Source of the DNA: CAJXMH01 sp040220135
GTDB taxonomy: Bacteria; Bacteroidota; Bacteroidia; Flavobacteriales_E; Vicingaceae
Length of the DNA: 64,000 nt
Direction of reading: 5' to 3'
Assembly (NCBI GenBank): GCA_040220135.1
Contig: JAVJTT010000006.1
Span: 1-64,000, forward strand
The notes beneath the pieces are model-generated. The model saw only the letters and a program-made list of their open reading frames with translations. It was not told where the DNA came from and searched no databases. A program made the position numbers and the translations under genes. Below are positions 33,992 through 42,245 of this stretch, in pieces; position 1 is the stretch's first letter; each line of letters opens with the position of its first letter.

Positions 33992-35307
33992 CTACTTTTC
34001 AATTGATGAGGTTTTGCTAAGCTAAATACTTTTCTAGGATATGCCCAAACCGAGGTTAATAATGCCGGAATTATTAAGCCTAACACAATGCCAATAAGTC
34101 CAAGAGGCTCTACAAGTAACCATTGAAGCAAGACATTCAATACCAAATTAAAAAAGCTAACTACAATTAGGGTTTGCAGTTGGTTGTTGCTTTGTAGAAT
34201 AACTTGGAAAGAGTCACTCCAAACCCGAATTAAAAAATACCCTCCTATTAAAAAGACGAGTAATGATGAAGGTTGAAAGTTAGTGTCAGGCATTAAAAGG
34301 CTTTTAATTTCTTCATCAAAATAGAACACCACTAAAGTGGAGAAGACGAGATAAATTATTCCCATAGAAAGGTATTTTCTGCTTTTAGAAAGCACTTCCT
34401 TCCACTTATTACTTACCAATAGTTGAGCAAACTCAGGCCACAATGCGGCAAGCAGAGCGGTGTAAATAAAGAAAACCATATCAAATATCTTCTTCAAAAA
34501 ATTGTATTTCACAACTTCTGTATCCGACAAATATTGTGAAATAAATAAGTAATCCGTTTGAAAAGGAATAAAAAGAAAAGCGGTAAAAATCCAAAACTTA
34601 TAACCCCTTCTCATTAGGCTTGACAAAACTTGAAATCCATTTTCTTTGGCCCCATCTCGATTTACATAAATGTGGTAAAAAAGGAAAATCATAGGAAAAG
34701 CCCCAAGTGGTAAAATTGAGGCTATTAAGTAGTTTAAAGTGGTGCCCATTTGGGGGTTAGCTGCCAATAGTAAAATGGCAACAAAAGAAAGTACCCTAGC
34801 CAAGCCAACTAGAAGATTGGGTATGTAACCCTTGTTTTGACCATACCAAATTTTATAAGCAATATCACCCGTAATGTTCAATAACCACAAGATACTACTA
34901 TAGAAAAAGAGAAACCCTCTGCTTCCAGGAGAAAAATTACTAAACTCTTTTAAATATTGATTTCCCAAGTAATCACTAAAAAAATAAAAGCCAATAAAGC
35001 CAATGATAAATATTACTATTCCGGCGCAACCACCCCAGAAAATATACGCCGAGGAAGATTCATTTTTCGCATTTGCTTCTGAGATATAATTTTGAAGACT
35101 ATGCCCTATTCCAAAATCAAAAAGGGTAAACCATACAAAAATATTGGTTAACAATACAATGATAGCATAAGCATCATCAGGCAGTTGGTCTGTTAATATT
35201 CTAATTGAGATGATCCCCAACACAGAGGTAATTCCCTTGCTGACCAAACTGCTTGAGGTTACAATTAAGTATACCGGAAATCTTCTACCAAATAGCTCTA
35301 CATGCAT
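33988..35307 (-). CDS. Wzx-like polysaccharide flippase
   Basis: A 439-residue membrane protein with about 12 helices, of the polysaccharide-biosynthesis/MATE-like flippase family. The N-terminal stretch SLVSKGITSVLGIISIRILT and the DFGIGHSLQNYISEANAKNE loop are typical. It would move the lipid-linked repeat unit made by this cluster across the inner membrane. It is the first minus-strand gene of the cluster, divergent from the Wzz-like gene at 35423, and its stop overlaps the next gene's TTG. The intergenic promoter region is 115 nt. Confidence 0.87.
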   Translation of the reverse strand: MHVELFGRRFPVYLIVTSSSLVSKGITSVLGIISIRILTDQLPDDAYAIIVLLTNIFVWFTLFDFGIGHSLQNYISEANAKNESSSAYIFWGGCAGIVIFIIGFIGFYFFSDYLGNQYLKEFSNFSPGSRGFLFFYSSILWLLNITGDIAYKIWYGQNKGYIPNLLVGLARVLSFVAILLLAANPQMGTTLNYLIASILPLGAFPMIFLFYHIYVNRDGAKENGFQVLSSLMRRGYKFWIFTAFLFIPFQTDYLFISQYLSDTEVVKYNFLKKIFDMVFFIYTALLAALWPEFAQLLVSNKWKEVLSKSRKYLSMGIIYLVFSTLVVFYFDEEIKSLLMPDTNFQPSSLLVFLIGGYFLIRVWSDSFQVILQSNNQLQTLIVVSFFNLVLNVLLQWLLVEPLGLIGIVLGLIIPALLTSVWAYPRKVFSLAKPHQLKSS

Positions 35308-35422
35308 TACAGGGGTAAAACTAACTAAATAAGAATTTGCTTATTTCACTTCTCTGCAAGATTTTTACATGCTGTATCGTACTTTTATTTAATTATTTTA
35401 GCAGCAATTATTCTAGTCAAAC

Positions 35423-36187
35423 ATGAGTAAAGACGAAGTAGACATTAAAGACTTGTTTAGTTCAATAGAAGGAACCAAGCTACATTTTATCTTAAAGAAA
35501 ACATTCGTCGTACTAAAAAGATACAGTTGGTTGTTATTACTATCTGCTATCTTGGCTCCTGTTAGTTGGCACTTTTACAAAAACCAGCAGAGCCCTAGTT
35601 ATGAAACAGTTTACTTGCTTAAAAACAATCAATTGAACAGCAAATTAGCAGAGCAGTTAACTGCTAAATTGTCCCATTCTAAAAATTTAAAAGACAGTTT
35701 TCCCCAAATTCAGCTTCTTTCCTTCGTAAAGGAAGTTGATAACTTTGATTGGTTTAGAAAAATTGATCTGTATGAGAAAATAGCGCCGAACGGTATCAAA
35801 AATTGGATTGAATTTCAAGAAACGATAACTATAAAGGTTATTAGTAGTGAACCCATGAAGAAAAAATTTAGCACGTTTTTAGTCCAATTTTTTGACAATC
35901 ATCATTATATACGCAACCTGAGAAGTGAAGAAAAAACCTTCTTAGAAAAAAAAATCAATCTTTTGAATCAAGAAATAGACAAACTTGAAAACGTCAAAGA
36001 ATCTGTTTCACTTAAACTAAAAAGACTTGACTTAAAACACGCCAAATCTAACATTGTGTCTACTAAAGTTCTGTTTCAATCTAACTCAAGCACTCTTCCG
36101 GCTTACAGCAAGCTTGAATTGTTGTTAGTATCACTTCTTGGCCTTTTTCTCATGCTTATCTTGCTTGTTGCTTTCACCAAAGCTTAA
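35423..36187 (+). CDS. Wzz-like chain-length protein (first of a pair)
   Basis: A 254-residue protein with one helix near residue 33-50 (YSWLLLLSAILAPVSWHFY), a periplasmic part with coiled coil (EKTFLEKKINLLNQEIDKLE) and a second helix at the C-terminus (LLVSLLGLFLMLILLVAF). This is the topology of polysaccharide co-polymerases (Wzz), but short, without a kinase domain and with weak sequence conservation. It is divergent from the flippase. A TACTTTTA -7-like element lies at 35380-35387. The assignment rests on topology and context. Confidence 0.65.
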   Translation: MSKDEVDIKDLFSSIEGTKLHFILKKTFVVLKRYSWLLLLSAILAPVSWHFYKNQQSPSYETVYLLKNNQLNSKLAEQLTAKLSHSKNLKDSFPQIQLLSFVKEVDNFDWFRKIDLYEKIAPNGIKNWIEFQETITIKVISSEPMKKKFSTFLVQFFDNHHYIRNLRSEEKTFLEKKINLLNQEIDKLENVKESVSLKLKRLDLKHAKSNIVSTKVLFQSNSSTLPAYSKLELLLVSLLGLFLMLILLVAFTKA

Positions 36188-36297
36188 CAATTAATACCGA
36201 ACTTCTATTCTTTACCTTTTCTTTAGCTGTAGGTTAATTTTTTATGAAATAACCCTTATTTGTCTTTACTTTGCCACCCAATCAACCGAATTAAATA

Positions 36298-37155
36298 GTG
36301 ACCGACCATAAAGACGAAATAGACCTGCTTGAGATTCAGAAAAAGCTGAAAGAGTCAATCTTGTTTGAAAAAGTTTGGCTGCAATACTTAAAAGTTAAAA
36401 GATACTTTCTGTTAATCTTGCTGGCAACTTTATTAGGAGGGGGGGGTGCTTTTATATTAGAAAATAATAAAGAACGTTCGTATCTCTCTACAATAGTTAT
36501 AAAGACAAATTACTCCAATCTAAAAGCTGTTTCAGATTCTTTAAACTCGATGTTAGCTAAATCTAAAATTCAATATTTAGACGAAACCCCAATCGGTGAT
36601 TCAGCAAAAGAGGCTTTAAGTAGCTTAATAAAAGTATACTCAATTAACAGCTTACAAGAAGTTGGAAAAGTTGATCTTAGAAAACTTAACTATCCCAGAG
36701 GGTTTATTGATGAAGTTTCAGAAGGTCAAATTGCTTTGATTGTTTTATACCTGAAAGAAAAAGTAGACAAAGGTTTCATTCATTCGGCAGTCTTAGACTT
36801 TTATCGGAGAGTGCCTTTTAATAGTGAAGTACTAGAACGGAGGAGAAAGGCGATAAAAAGCAGAATTGCTTTTTTTGAAGATGAGCTTAATCGCCTTGAA
36901 AGCTATAGTGGTTCTAGAATAGACTCTCTGAACTTAGAGGGTTTTTCAGACATCTTAAACACAAGAATAAATTTTAAACTTAGCTTACTAGATCAAAGAA
37001 ATCAATTGAAACAAGTAAATAAGGTAGAACTACAAAGCAGTACGCCGGTTCTAGTAAATCCACCGGACTTATTAAGAAGTAGTATTATCGGATTAATCAT
37101 GGGACTGCTTCTTTCAGTCATAGGGGTGTTGCTTTTTGGGAAAACTAAATCTTAG
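36298..37155 (+). CDS. Wzz-like chain-length protein (second of a pair), GTG start
   Basis: A 285-residue protein with the same plan: first helix at about 36-55 (YFLLILLATLLGGGGAFILE), periplasmic domain with coiled coil (RIAFFEDELNRLESY), a Pro-containing segment before the second helix (VLVNPPDLLRSSIIGLIMG), which is typical for Wzz. Translation starts at GTG 36298; an in-frame TAA is two codons upstream. The N-terminal charged stretch DHKDEIDLLEIQKKL parallels DEVDIKDLFSSIE of the neighbour, suggesting the two are diverged duplicates. No tyrosine-kinase domain or export porin is in the window. Confidence 0.72.
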   Translation: MTDHKDEIDLLEIQKKLKESILFEKVWLQYLKVKRYFLLILLATLLGGGGAFILENNKERSYLSTIVIKTNYSNLKAVSDSLNSMLAKSKIQYLDETPIGDSAKEALSSLIKVYSINSLQEVGKVDLRKLNYPRGFIDEVSEGQIALIVLYLKEKVDKGFIHSAVLDFYRRVPFNSEVLERRRKAIKSRIAFFEDELNRLESYSGSRIDSLNLEGFSDILNTRINFKLSLLDQRNQLKQVNKVELQSSTPVLVNPPDLLRSSIIGLIMGLLLSVIGVLLFGKTKS

Positions 37156-37180
37156 GCATGAGATTTGTGTTTCAGTGATA

Positions 37181-38482
37181 ATGAAAAAAGTATTATTCTT
37201 AGTCAGCCTTTTGATTCCCATCCTATCTGTCTGCCAAGAAGTTTACGAACTCAACAACATCAAAGCTGAAAACGAAGATGTAATAGATGTTCAAATTCAA
37301 AACCCCACGGATGAGACCATTTACCTTTTAAGGGTTGAAAGCAAACCCAATGTCACTTCTAGAATATACTCTAAACAAATCCCCCCGCGAAGAAAGGTGC
37401 CCTTGCGTTTGAAACTGAACCCCAAAAAAAAAGGCAAGATATCCGAAGAAGTAAAACTCTATTTCAGCCATCAAGCTGAGCCTATTCGCTTAATACTAAA
37501 TGCCAAAGTACAAGACATACCCAAAAACAATCGGCAAGCCTGTCCGAGCTTTGGAGGAGGCGGTGGCTTTACCTTAAACCCTAAAACCGGAGTATACGAA
37601 AAAGAAGAGGCTGGAGAGTTTCAAAAAGTGACCCTCTCTTTAGAAAATCGGACTTTAGAAGAAAAGCCAGCCCAATTGGCTGAAGAAAGCAAAGTAGAAG
37701 AAAAAGTGGAAACACCTATTCAACAAAACGAAAAAGAGCCTCGCGTTGAAAAGCAAAAACTTAGTCCAGAAGAGCGTCGAAGTCAACCATCGCTTTTAGA
37801 GAAGTTATTTGGGGACACCGAAACCAAGGAGGCCGATAAAAAAGACCCTTCTAAAACAGCAACCAAGACGCCTGAAAAAGCTAGCTTTAAAGAAAGTGGT
37901 GAAAAGGCTGACAGCTTGCTAGGCGATGAGTTTAAACCCAATAATGTGGTTTTTTTAATTGACGCTTCCACTTCTATGCGCGAAGAAGATAAAATGGACC
38001 TGCTAAAGCAAACCATGATTAGTTTGCTAAATCCGTTAAGGGAGAAAGACTTTTTATCGATTGTCACCTACTCCGGTGAGTCAGAAGTTCTATTGCCTCC
38101 TACATCGGGAATTCAAAAAGAAGCAATCAAGAAAATCATTGAAGACATAAAAGCAGATGGCAGTACACAAGCCGTTAAAGGAATTCAACAAGCCATAAAA
38201 ACCGGCCGTTCTAACTTTTTAGAAGACGGTAATAACCAAATTATTTTAGCTACAGACGGTGCTTTTGATATTGGAGAAAGAAATAAACGTTTGAGAAACA
38301 AAATAGAGAGGAACGCTCAAAATGGACTTGAAGTCATTGTTCTTGGAATTAAAAACGAACGATGGACCAACAAATCTCTCAAAGAAATTGCCGAATTGGG
38401 AAATGGAGAATTGCTTCATTGCAAGTCTAAAAAAGACACCCAAAAGGTGCTTGAAGCAGTGAAAGAAAGTGCGTTACACTAA
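37181..38482 (+). CDS. Secreted VWA-domain protein
   Basis: A 433-residue protein: signal peptide (VLFLVSLLIPILSVCQ), an Ig-like N-terminal domain (about 25-115: VIDVQIQNPTDETIYLL, KQIPPRRKVPLRLKL) of the type found in DUF1573/MSP-like proteins, a Glu/Lys-rich low-complexity linker (about 145-250), and a C-terminal von Willebrand A domain with MIDAS D261-x-S263-x-S265 and the later conserved ATDGAFD. The VWA domain binds partners through a metal ion. I use ATG 37181; the longer frame starts with TTG inside the Wzz-like gene. It lies 25 nt after that gene and may be cotranscribed with the Wzz pair. Function unknown. Confidence 0.85.
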   Translation: MKKVLFLVSLLIPILSVCQEVYELNNIKAENEDVIDVQIQNPTDETIYLLRVESKPNVTSRIYSKQIPPRRKVPLRLKLNPKKKGKISEEVKLYFSHQAEPIRLILNAKVQDIPKNNRQACPSFGGGGGFTLNPKTGVYEKEEAGEFQKVTLSLENRTLEEKPAQLAEESKVEEKVETPIQQNEKEPRVEKQKLSPEERRSQPSLLEKLFGDTETKEADKKDPSKTATKTPEKASFKESGEKADSLLGDEFKPNNVVFLIDASTSMREEDKMDLLKQTMISLLNPLREKDFLSIVTYSGESEVLLPPTSGIQKEAIKKIIEDIKADGSTQAVKGIQQAIKTGRSNFLEDGNNQIILATDGAFDIGERNKRLRNKIERNAQNGLEVIVLGIKNERWTNKSLKEIAELGNGELLHCKSKKDTQKVLEAVKESALH

Positions 38483-38484
38483 AA

Positions 38485-38652
38485 CTATTTCGCTAGTAAG
38501 TCTGAATTAAATTCAAATATGCTCGCCTTTAAAGACTTTTTCATCGAACTCTCTTGATTTGAATAATTTTGAATACTCCAAGCAAGTGTGGCTAATGAAA
38601 ACGCAATAGCAAAAGAAATCAGTGTTCTTTTCGTGGAATTTTGCTTTCTCAT
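38485..38652 (-). CDS. Putative 55-residue exported or membrane peptide
   Basis: A complete short frame from ATG 38652 to TAG 38485-38487. It encodes a basic start (MRKQNSTKRT), a hydrophobic helix (LISFAIAFSLATLAW), then a polar tail ending FNSDLLAK: the polarity of an N-terminal signal or membrane anchor. Its stop lies 2 nt from the convergent VWA stop, and the 266-nt gap holds nothing else. There is no recognisable family. The hydrophobic core directly after a basic start is unlikely by chance but not proof; codon use looks like its neighbours. Confidence 0.5.
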   Translation of the reverse strand: MRKQNSTKRTLISFAIAFSLATLAWSIQNYSNQESSMKKSLKASIFEFNSDLLAK

Positions 38653-38748
38653 GATAGATAAAGTTTACTTTTCCTCGCTAATTAATTGGTTAGTTATTGT
38701 ATAGCGGGCTACAATGTACGGTAAAAATGCAAATTTGGTTTAAAAAAA

Positions 38749-39924
38749 ATGAAAAATACGGTTGAGAAAAAGAAAATCGCCCTCCTAGGATCAACGGGAT
38801 CCATTGGCACACAAGCCTTAGAGGTGATTAGAGAGAATGATTCTAAATTTCAAATTGAGGTGCTTACCGCCCATTCAAATGCCGATCTTCTGCTAAAGCA
38901 AGCCCTTGAATTTAAACCCAATACAGTAGTTATCGTAGATGAAAATAAGTACGAAAAACTAAATGAAGCCCTTTGGAAAGAAGGAATCAAGACCTATGCC
39001 GGGGAAGAAGCATTAGAACAAGTAGTGCAAATGGAAGACATTGATATGGTGGTCACCGCTTTAGTTGGTTATGCCGGTCTTAAACCTACCTTGGCAGCCA
39101 TTGAAGCAAAAAAACCGATTGCGCTAGCCAACAAAGAAACCCTGGTGGTAGCCGGAGAGCTTGTTACCCAATTAGCCGCAGAAAATAGAGTTCCCTTATT
39201 GCCGGTAGATTCAGAACATTCAGCACTCTTTCAGTGCTTAACTGGGGAGTTTCAAAACCCCATAGAAAAAATCTACCTTACTGCTTCTGGAGGTCCTTTT
39301 CGTGGTAAAAGCAAAGATGAACTGGCAAAGGTTACCGTAAGTCAAGCATTAAAACACCCCAATTGGGAAATGGGCGCAAAAATCACTATAGATTCTGCAA
39401 GTTTGATGAACAAAGGCTTGGAGGTAATAGAAGCCAAGTGGCTTTTTCACTTGGCTGCCGACCAAATCGATGTAATCGTTCATCCACAATCCATCATCCA
39501 TTCCATCGTTCAGTTTGAAGATGGCAGCATGAAAGCTCAAATGGGATTGCCGGACATGAAACTTCCTATTCAATATGCCATGGCTTATCCCGAGCGACTA
39601 AAAAACAAATTTCCTCGATTTAATTTTTTAGATTACCCAGAATTAACCTTTGAAAAAGCCGACATGAAAACCTTTGGAAACCTTGGCTTGGCTTATGATG
39701 CCCTTAAGAAAGAAGGCACTGCAGCTTGCGCTTTAAATGCAGCCAATGAAATAACCAATGCCGCTTTTCGCAAAGGGGAAATTGGCTTTTTAGAAATTTC
39801 TGAGATCAATCAAAAGGTAATGAATGATTGCAGCTTCGTTAAAAAAGCAAAGCTGCAAGATTATATTAATTGCGACACAGAAGCTAGAGAACTTGCTGAA
39901 GAATGGGTTCACAAGAAAAGTTAA
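38749..39924 (+). CDS. dxr: 1-deoxy-D-xylulose-5-phosphate reductoisomerase
   Basis: The 391-residue enzyme converts DXP to MEP, the first committed step of the non-mevalonate isoprenoid pathway, supplying undecaprenyl lipid among others. The NADPH-binding motif ALLGSTGSIGTQAL, the metal/substrate motif PVDSEHSALFQCL, the SGGPFRGKSKDEL loop and TIDSASLMNKGLE are all intact; length is standard. It stands directly before rseP, a common arrangement. Confidence 0.97.
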   Translation: MKNTVEKKKIALLGSTGSIGTQALEVIRENDSKFQIEVLTAHSNADLLLKQALEFKPNTVVIVDENKYEKLNEALWKEGIKTYAGEEALEQVVQMEDIDMVVTALVGYAGLKPTLAAIEAKKPIALANKETLVVAGELVTQLAAENRVPLLPVDSEHSALFQCLTGEFQNPIEKIYLTASGGPFRGKSKDELAKVTVSQALKHPNWEMGAKITIDSASLMNKGLEVIEAKWLFHLAADQIDVIVHPQSIIHSIVQFEDGSMKAQMGLPDMKLPIQYAMAYPERLKNKFPRFNFLDYPELTFEKADMKTFGNLGLAYDALKKEGTAACALNAANEITNAAFRKGEIGFLEISEINQKVMNDCSFVKKAKLQDYINCDTEARELAEEWVHKKS

Positions 39925-39972
39925 ACCTTTTAACCCCTTTTAGCGTCCCCTTACTAATGCGGCTTTAATCCT

Positions 39973-39980
39973 TACTTTTG
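39973..39980 (+). promoter_or_regulatory. -7 promoter element upstream of rseP
   Basis: TACTTTTG matches TAnnTTTG exactly and ends 17 nt before the rseP ATG. It continues as GCGCC, as in the atpB element. No -33 TTTG is evident; the -33 position holds TTA. Confidence 0.45.
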
Positions 39981-39997
39981 CGCCATAATTTTTCGGA

Positions 39998-41317
39998 ATG
40001 GAGATATTAATTCAAGCCAGTCAGTTAATCTTAAGTTTATCCATATTAGTGGTTTTACACGAATTGGGTCACTTTATACCGGCCAAGTTATTTAAGACCA
40101 AAGTGGAAAAGTTTTACCTCTTTTTCGACCCTTGGTTTTCGCTTTTTAAAACCAAAAAAGGAGAAACAGAGTACGGCATTGGTTGGCTACCACTTGGCGG
40201 TTATGTTAAAATTGCTGGCATGATCGACGAGTCAATGGATAAAGAGCAAATGAAGCAAGACCCTCAACCCTGGGAGTTTCGTTCTAAACCAGCTTGGCAA
40301 CGTTTAATTATCATGATTGGCGGGGTAACCGTAAACGTTATCTTAGGCATGGCCATTTATGCCATGGTGCTTTTTGTTTGGGGCACAGAATACATTCCCA
40401 CCGAAAATGTAAAATATGGCATTTATACCGATACATCAGCCACCCAAATCGGCTTAAAAAATGGAGATAAGATTCTTTCCGTGGATGGAGAAAAGGTTGA
40501 GAAGTTCAGCGACATTCAAATGAAGATCTTACTCGAAGATGTACAGCAAATAGAAGTTAAGCGGGAAGGCAGAAGGGAAACCGTAAAAATTCCAAAAGGC
40601 ACGGTAGCTGAGATGATCAAAAAGCAGAAGTCTTTCATGGAGCCTGCCTACCTTCCAGTTGTGGAACAAGTGGTTTCCGGCTCAAATGCCGAAGCTGCCG
40701 GCCTACAGAAAGGCGATCAGGTAGTTGCTATTAATGGGATACAAACTCCTTTTTTCCAAGATGTGGTGAAACAGCTTGGGAACCATCGAGAGGAGGAAGT
40801 AACATTAGTTGTTGAGCGCAATAGGCAGGAAGTAGAACTAAAGGCTGAAGTAACCCCCAACGGCACCTTAGGTTTTGCTGTTCAACCTCCCTCACAGCAG
40901 CTAACTGTTGCTACGCAGCAATACGGCTTCTTTGAAGCTATTCCCGCCGGAGTTAACAAGGCCTACGACTCTTTCGATAATTACATCAAACAAATGAAAT
41001 TGATTTTTAAGCCGGAAACCGAAGCTTATAAATCTTTGGGTGGGTTTTTAACTATCGGCAAAGCCTTTTCTCCACAGTGGGATTGGCAACGTTTTTGGAG
41101 TTTTACAGCTTTTCTCTCTATCATTTTAGCGATCATGAACATTTTACCCATTCCGGCTTTAGATGGTGGACATGTGATGTTTTTAATCTACGAAATCATA
41201 ACCGGTAGAAAACCGCATGATAAGGTAATGGAATATGCTCAAATTGCAGGCATTATTATTCTGCTATCCTTAATGTTTTTAGCTAACGGAAATGATATTC
41301 TTCGCTTATTTGAATAA
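39998..41317 (+). CDS. rseP: Site-2 metalloprotease RseP
   Basis: A 439-residue intramembrane protease that cuts anti-sigma factors or signal-peptide remnants. The zinc motif HELGH is at residues 21-25 in the first helix; PDZ domains lie in the middle (VVSGSNAEAAGLQKGDQVVA is clear; a diverged one precedes it around GLKNGDKILSVDGE), and the third ligand motif PALDGGHVMF is in a C-terminal helix. Layout and length are normal for M50B/RseP. It follows dxr by 73 nt. Confidence 0.95.
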   Translation: MEILIQASQLILSLSILVVLHELGHFIPAKLFKTKVEKFYLFFDPWFSLFKTKKGETEYGIGWLPLGGYVKIAGMIDESMDKEQMKQDPQPWEFRSKPAWQRLIIMIGGVTVNVILGMAIYAMVLFVWGTEYIPTENVKYGIYTDTSATQIGLKNGDKILSVDGEKVEKFSDIQMKILLEDVQQIEVKREGRRETVKIPKGTVAEMIKKQKSFMEPAYLPVVEQVVSGSNAEAAGLQKGDQVVAINGIQTPFFQDVVKQLGNHREEEVTLVVERNRQEVELKAEVTPNGTLGFAVQPPSQQLTVATQQYGFFEAIPAGVNKAYDSFDNYIKQMKLIFKPETEAYKSLGGFLTIGKAFSPQWDWQRFWSFTAFLSIILAIMNILPIPALDGGHVMFLIYEIITGRKPHDKVMEYAQIAGIIILLSLMFLANGNDILRLFE

Positions 41318-41383
41318 GCATTTGTTAACAGCAGTCTGTGTTAAAGTTCATAATTGAGGTCACTGTTCAATCAGCATTGGCCT

Positions 41384-41391
41384 TATTTTTG
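41384..41391 (+). promoter_or_regulatory. -7 promoter element upstream of the unknown secreted protein
   Basis: TATTTTTG matches TAnnTTTG exactly, 14 nt before the ATG at 41406. A TTG lies at 41354-41356, which is about 7 nt too far upstream for a consensus -33, so the call is tentative. Confidence 0.4.
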
Positions 41392-41405
41392 AAGAAAGCT
41401 GTGGC

Positions 41406-42245
41406 ATGAAAAAAATACTCCTTTTACTTTGTATGATCTTTGGCTTAGAAACCTTGCAAGCGCAGCACTCTACCTTGCGTTTTTCTGACCAGCCAATTAA
41501 TTTGAACCAGCAGTCTTTGCTAGTAGTCCCTTTTGAGCGCAGCATGTACCTCTCTGATGTAAACCCCGCTATTGCAAGAGCCAACCAAATGACTACTGAC
41601 CAAATAGTAGATCGATTTACCGCTGCAGTTGACCAAAGTCTCCGCTCAGCTTTTCAGGAAAAATGTGATGTCAGCTCCTTTTATTTGGTAGAAGAAGAGG
41701 AAATGGAAACAGACCTCAACTATATCTACAGCAAATTAAAATTAGAATACGAACTCGTTTCTGAAACAGAAGAAAAGAGCAAACTACAAGGCCTGAAAGA
41801 CAAATTGAAGGGCGAAGAAGATAATAGATACCAGAGAGGAAGCATTCAAAACGGCCAGGTAGTAAGTAAGCGAGACGATCGTAAACGCTACATGAAAGCG
41901 GTAGTGAAGGACAACAACATGCTTGATAGCATGCACTACAAATTCGATAACAAGTACTTTTTATTTGTCAACGAACTCGATTTACAGAATAATTATACCG
42001 ACGGAGTGAACATGCAACAAATGCAATACAAGCGGGTAATCCGTTTGCACTACACTTTGTATCACAAAGACGGTCAAATACTTTCAACCGGAGTATCAAA
42101 GACGAACTTCCCGGCTACCGAAAACGATATTGATGTCATTACACGAAAGTACTTTCCTATCTTAGCACAACAAATTTTTGAGGACTTATTCCCGCCTGAA
42201 GAAGAGGAAGAAAAAGGAAAATTTGGCTTAAAGAAATGGAAGTAA
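41406..42245 (+). CDS. Secreted protein of unknown function
   Basis: A 279-residue protein with a signal peptide ending LQAQ and no lipobox. I recognise no family. After the signal comes LLVVPFERSMYLSDVNPAIA, a helical acidic region (VEEEEMETDLNYIYSKLKLE) and a Lys/Glu/Asp-rich segment (SKLQGLKDKLKGEEDNRYQR), then a beta-rich half (YLFVNELDLQNN-type alternation, VIRLHYTLYHKDGQILSTGV) and an acidic-to-basic tail (FPPEEEEEKGKFGLKKWK). It overlaps the antiporter start by 10 nt, indicating coupled translation with it. Function is unknown; a periplasmic or outer-membrane lipid-binding role would be speculation. Confidence 0.8.
   Translation: MKKILLLLCMIFGLETLQAQHSTLRFSDQPINLNQQSLLVVPFERSMYLSDVNPAIARANQMTTDQIVDRFTAAVDQSLRSAFQEKCDVSSFYLVEEEEMETDLNYIYSKLKLEYELVSETEEKSKLQGLKDKLKGEEDNRYQRGSIQNGQVVSKRDDRKRYMKAVVKDNNMLDSMHYKFDNKYFLFVNELDLQNNYTDGVNMQQMQYKRVIRLHYTLYHKDGQILSTGVSKTNFPATENDIDVITRKYFPILAQQIFEDLFPPEEEEEKGKFGLKKWK

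Noticed and set aside
35423..37155. Divergent Wzz-like pair as a toxin-antitoxin or defence pair
   Set aside because: Both have two membrane helices with a coiled-coil periplasmic part and lie next to glycan genes; no toxin or nuclease motif is visible.
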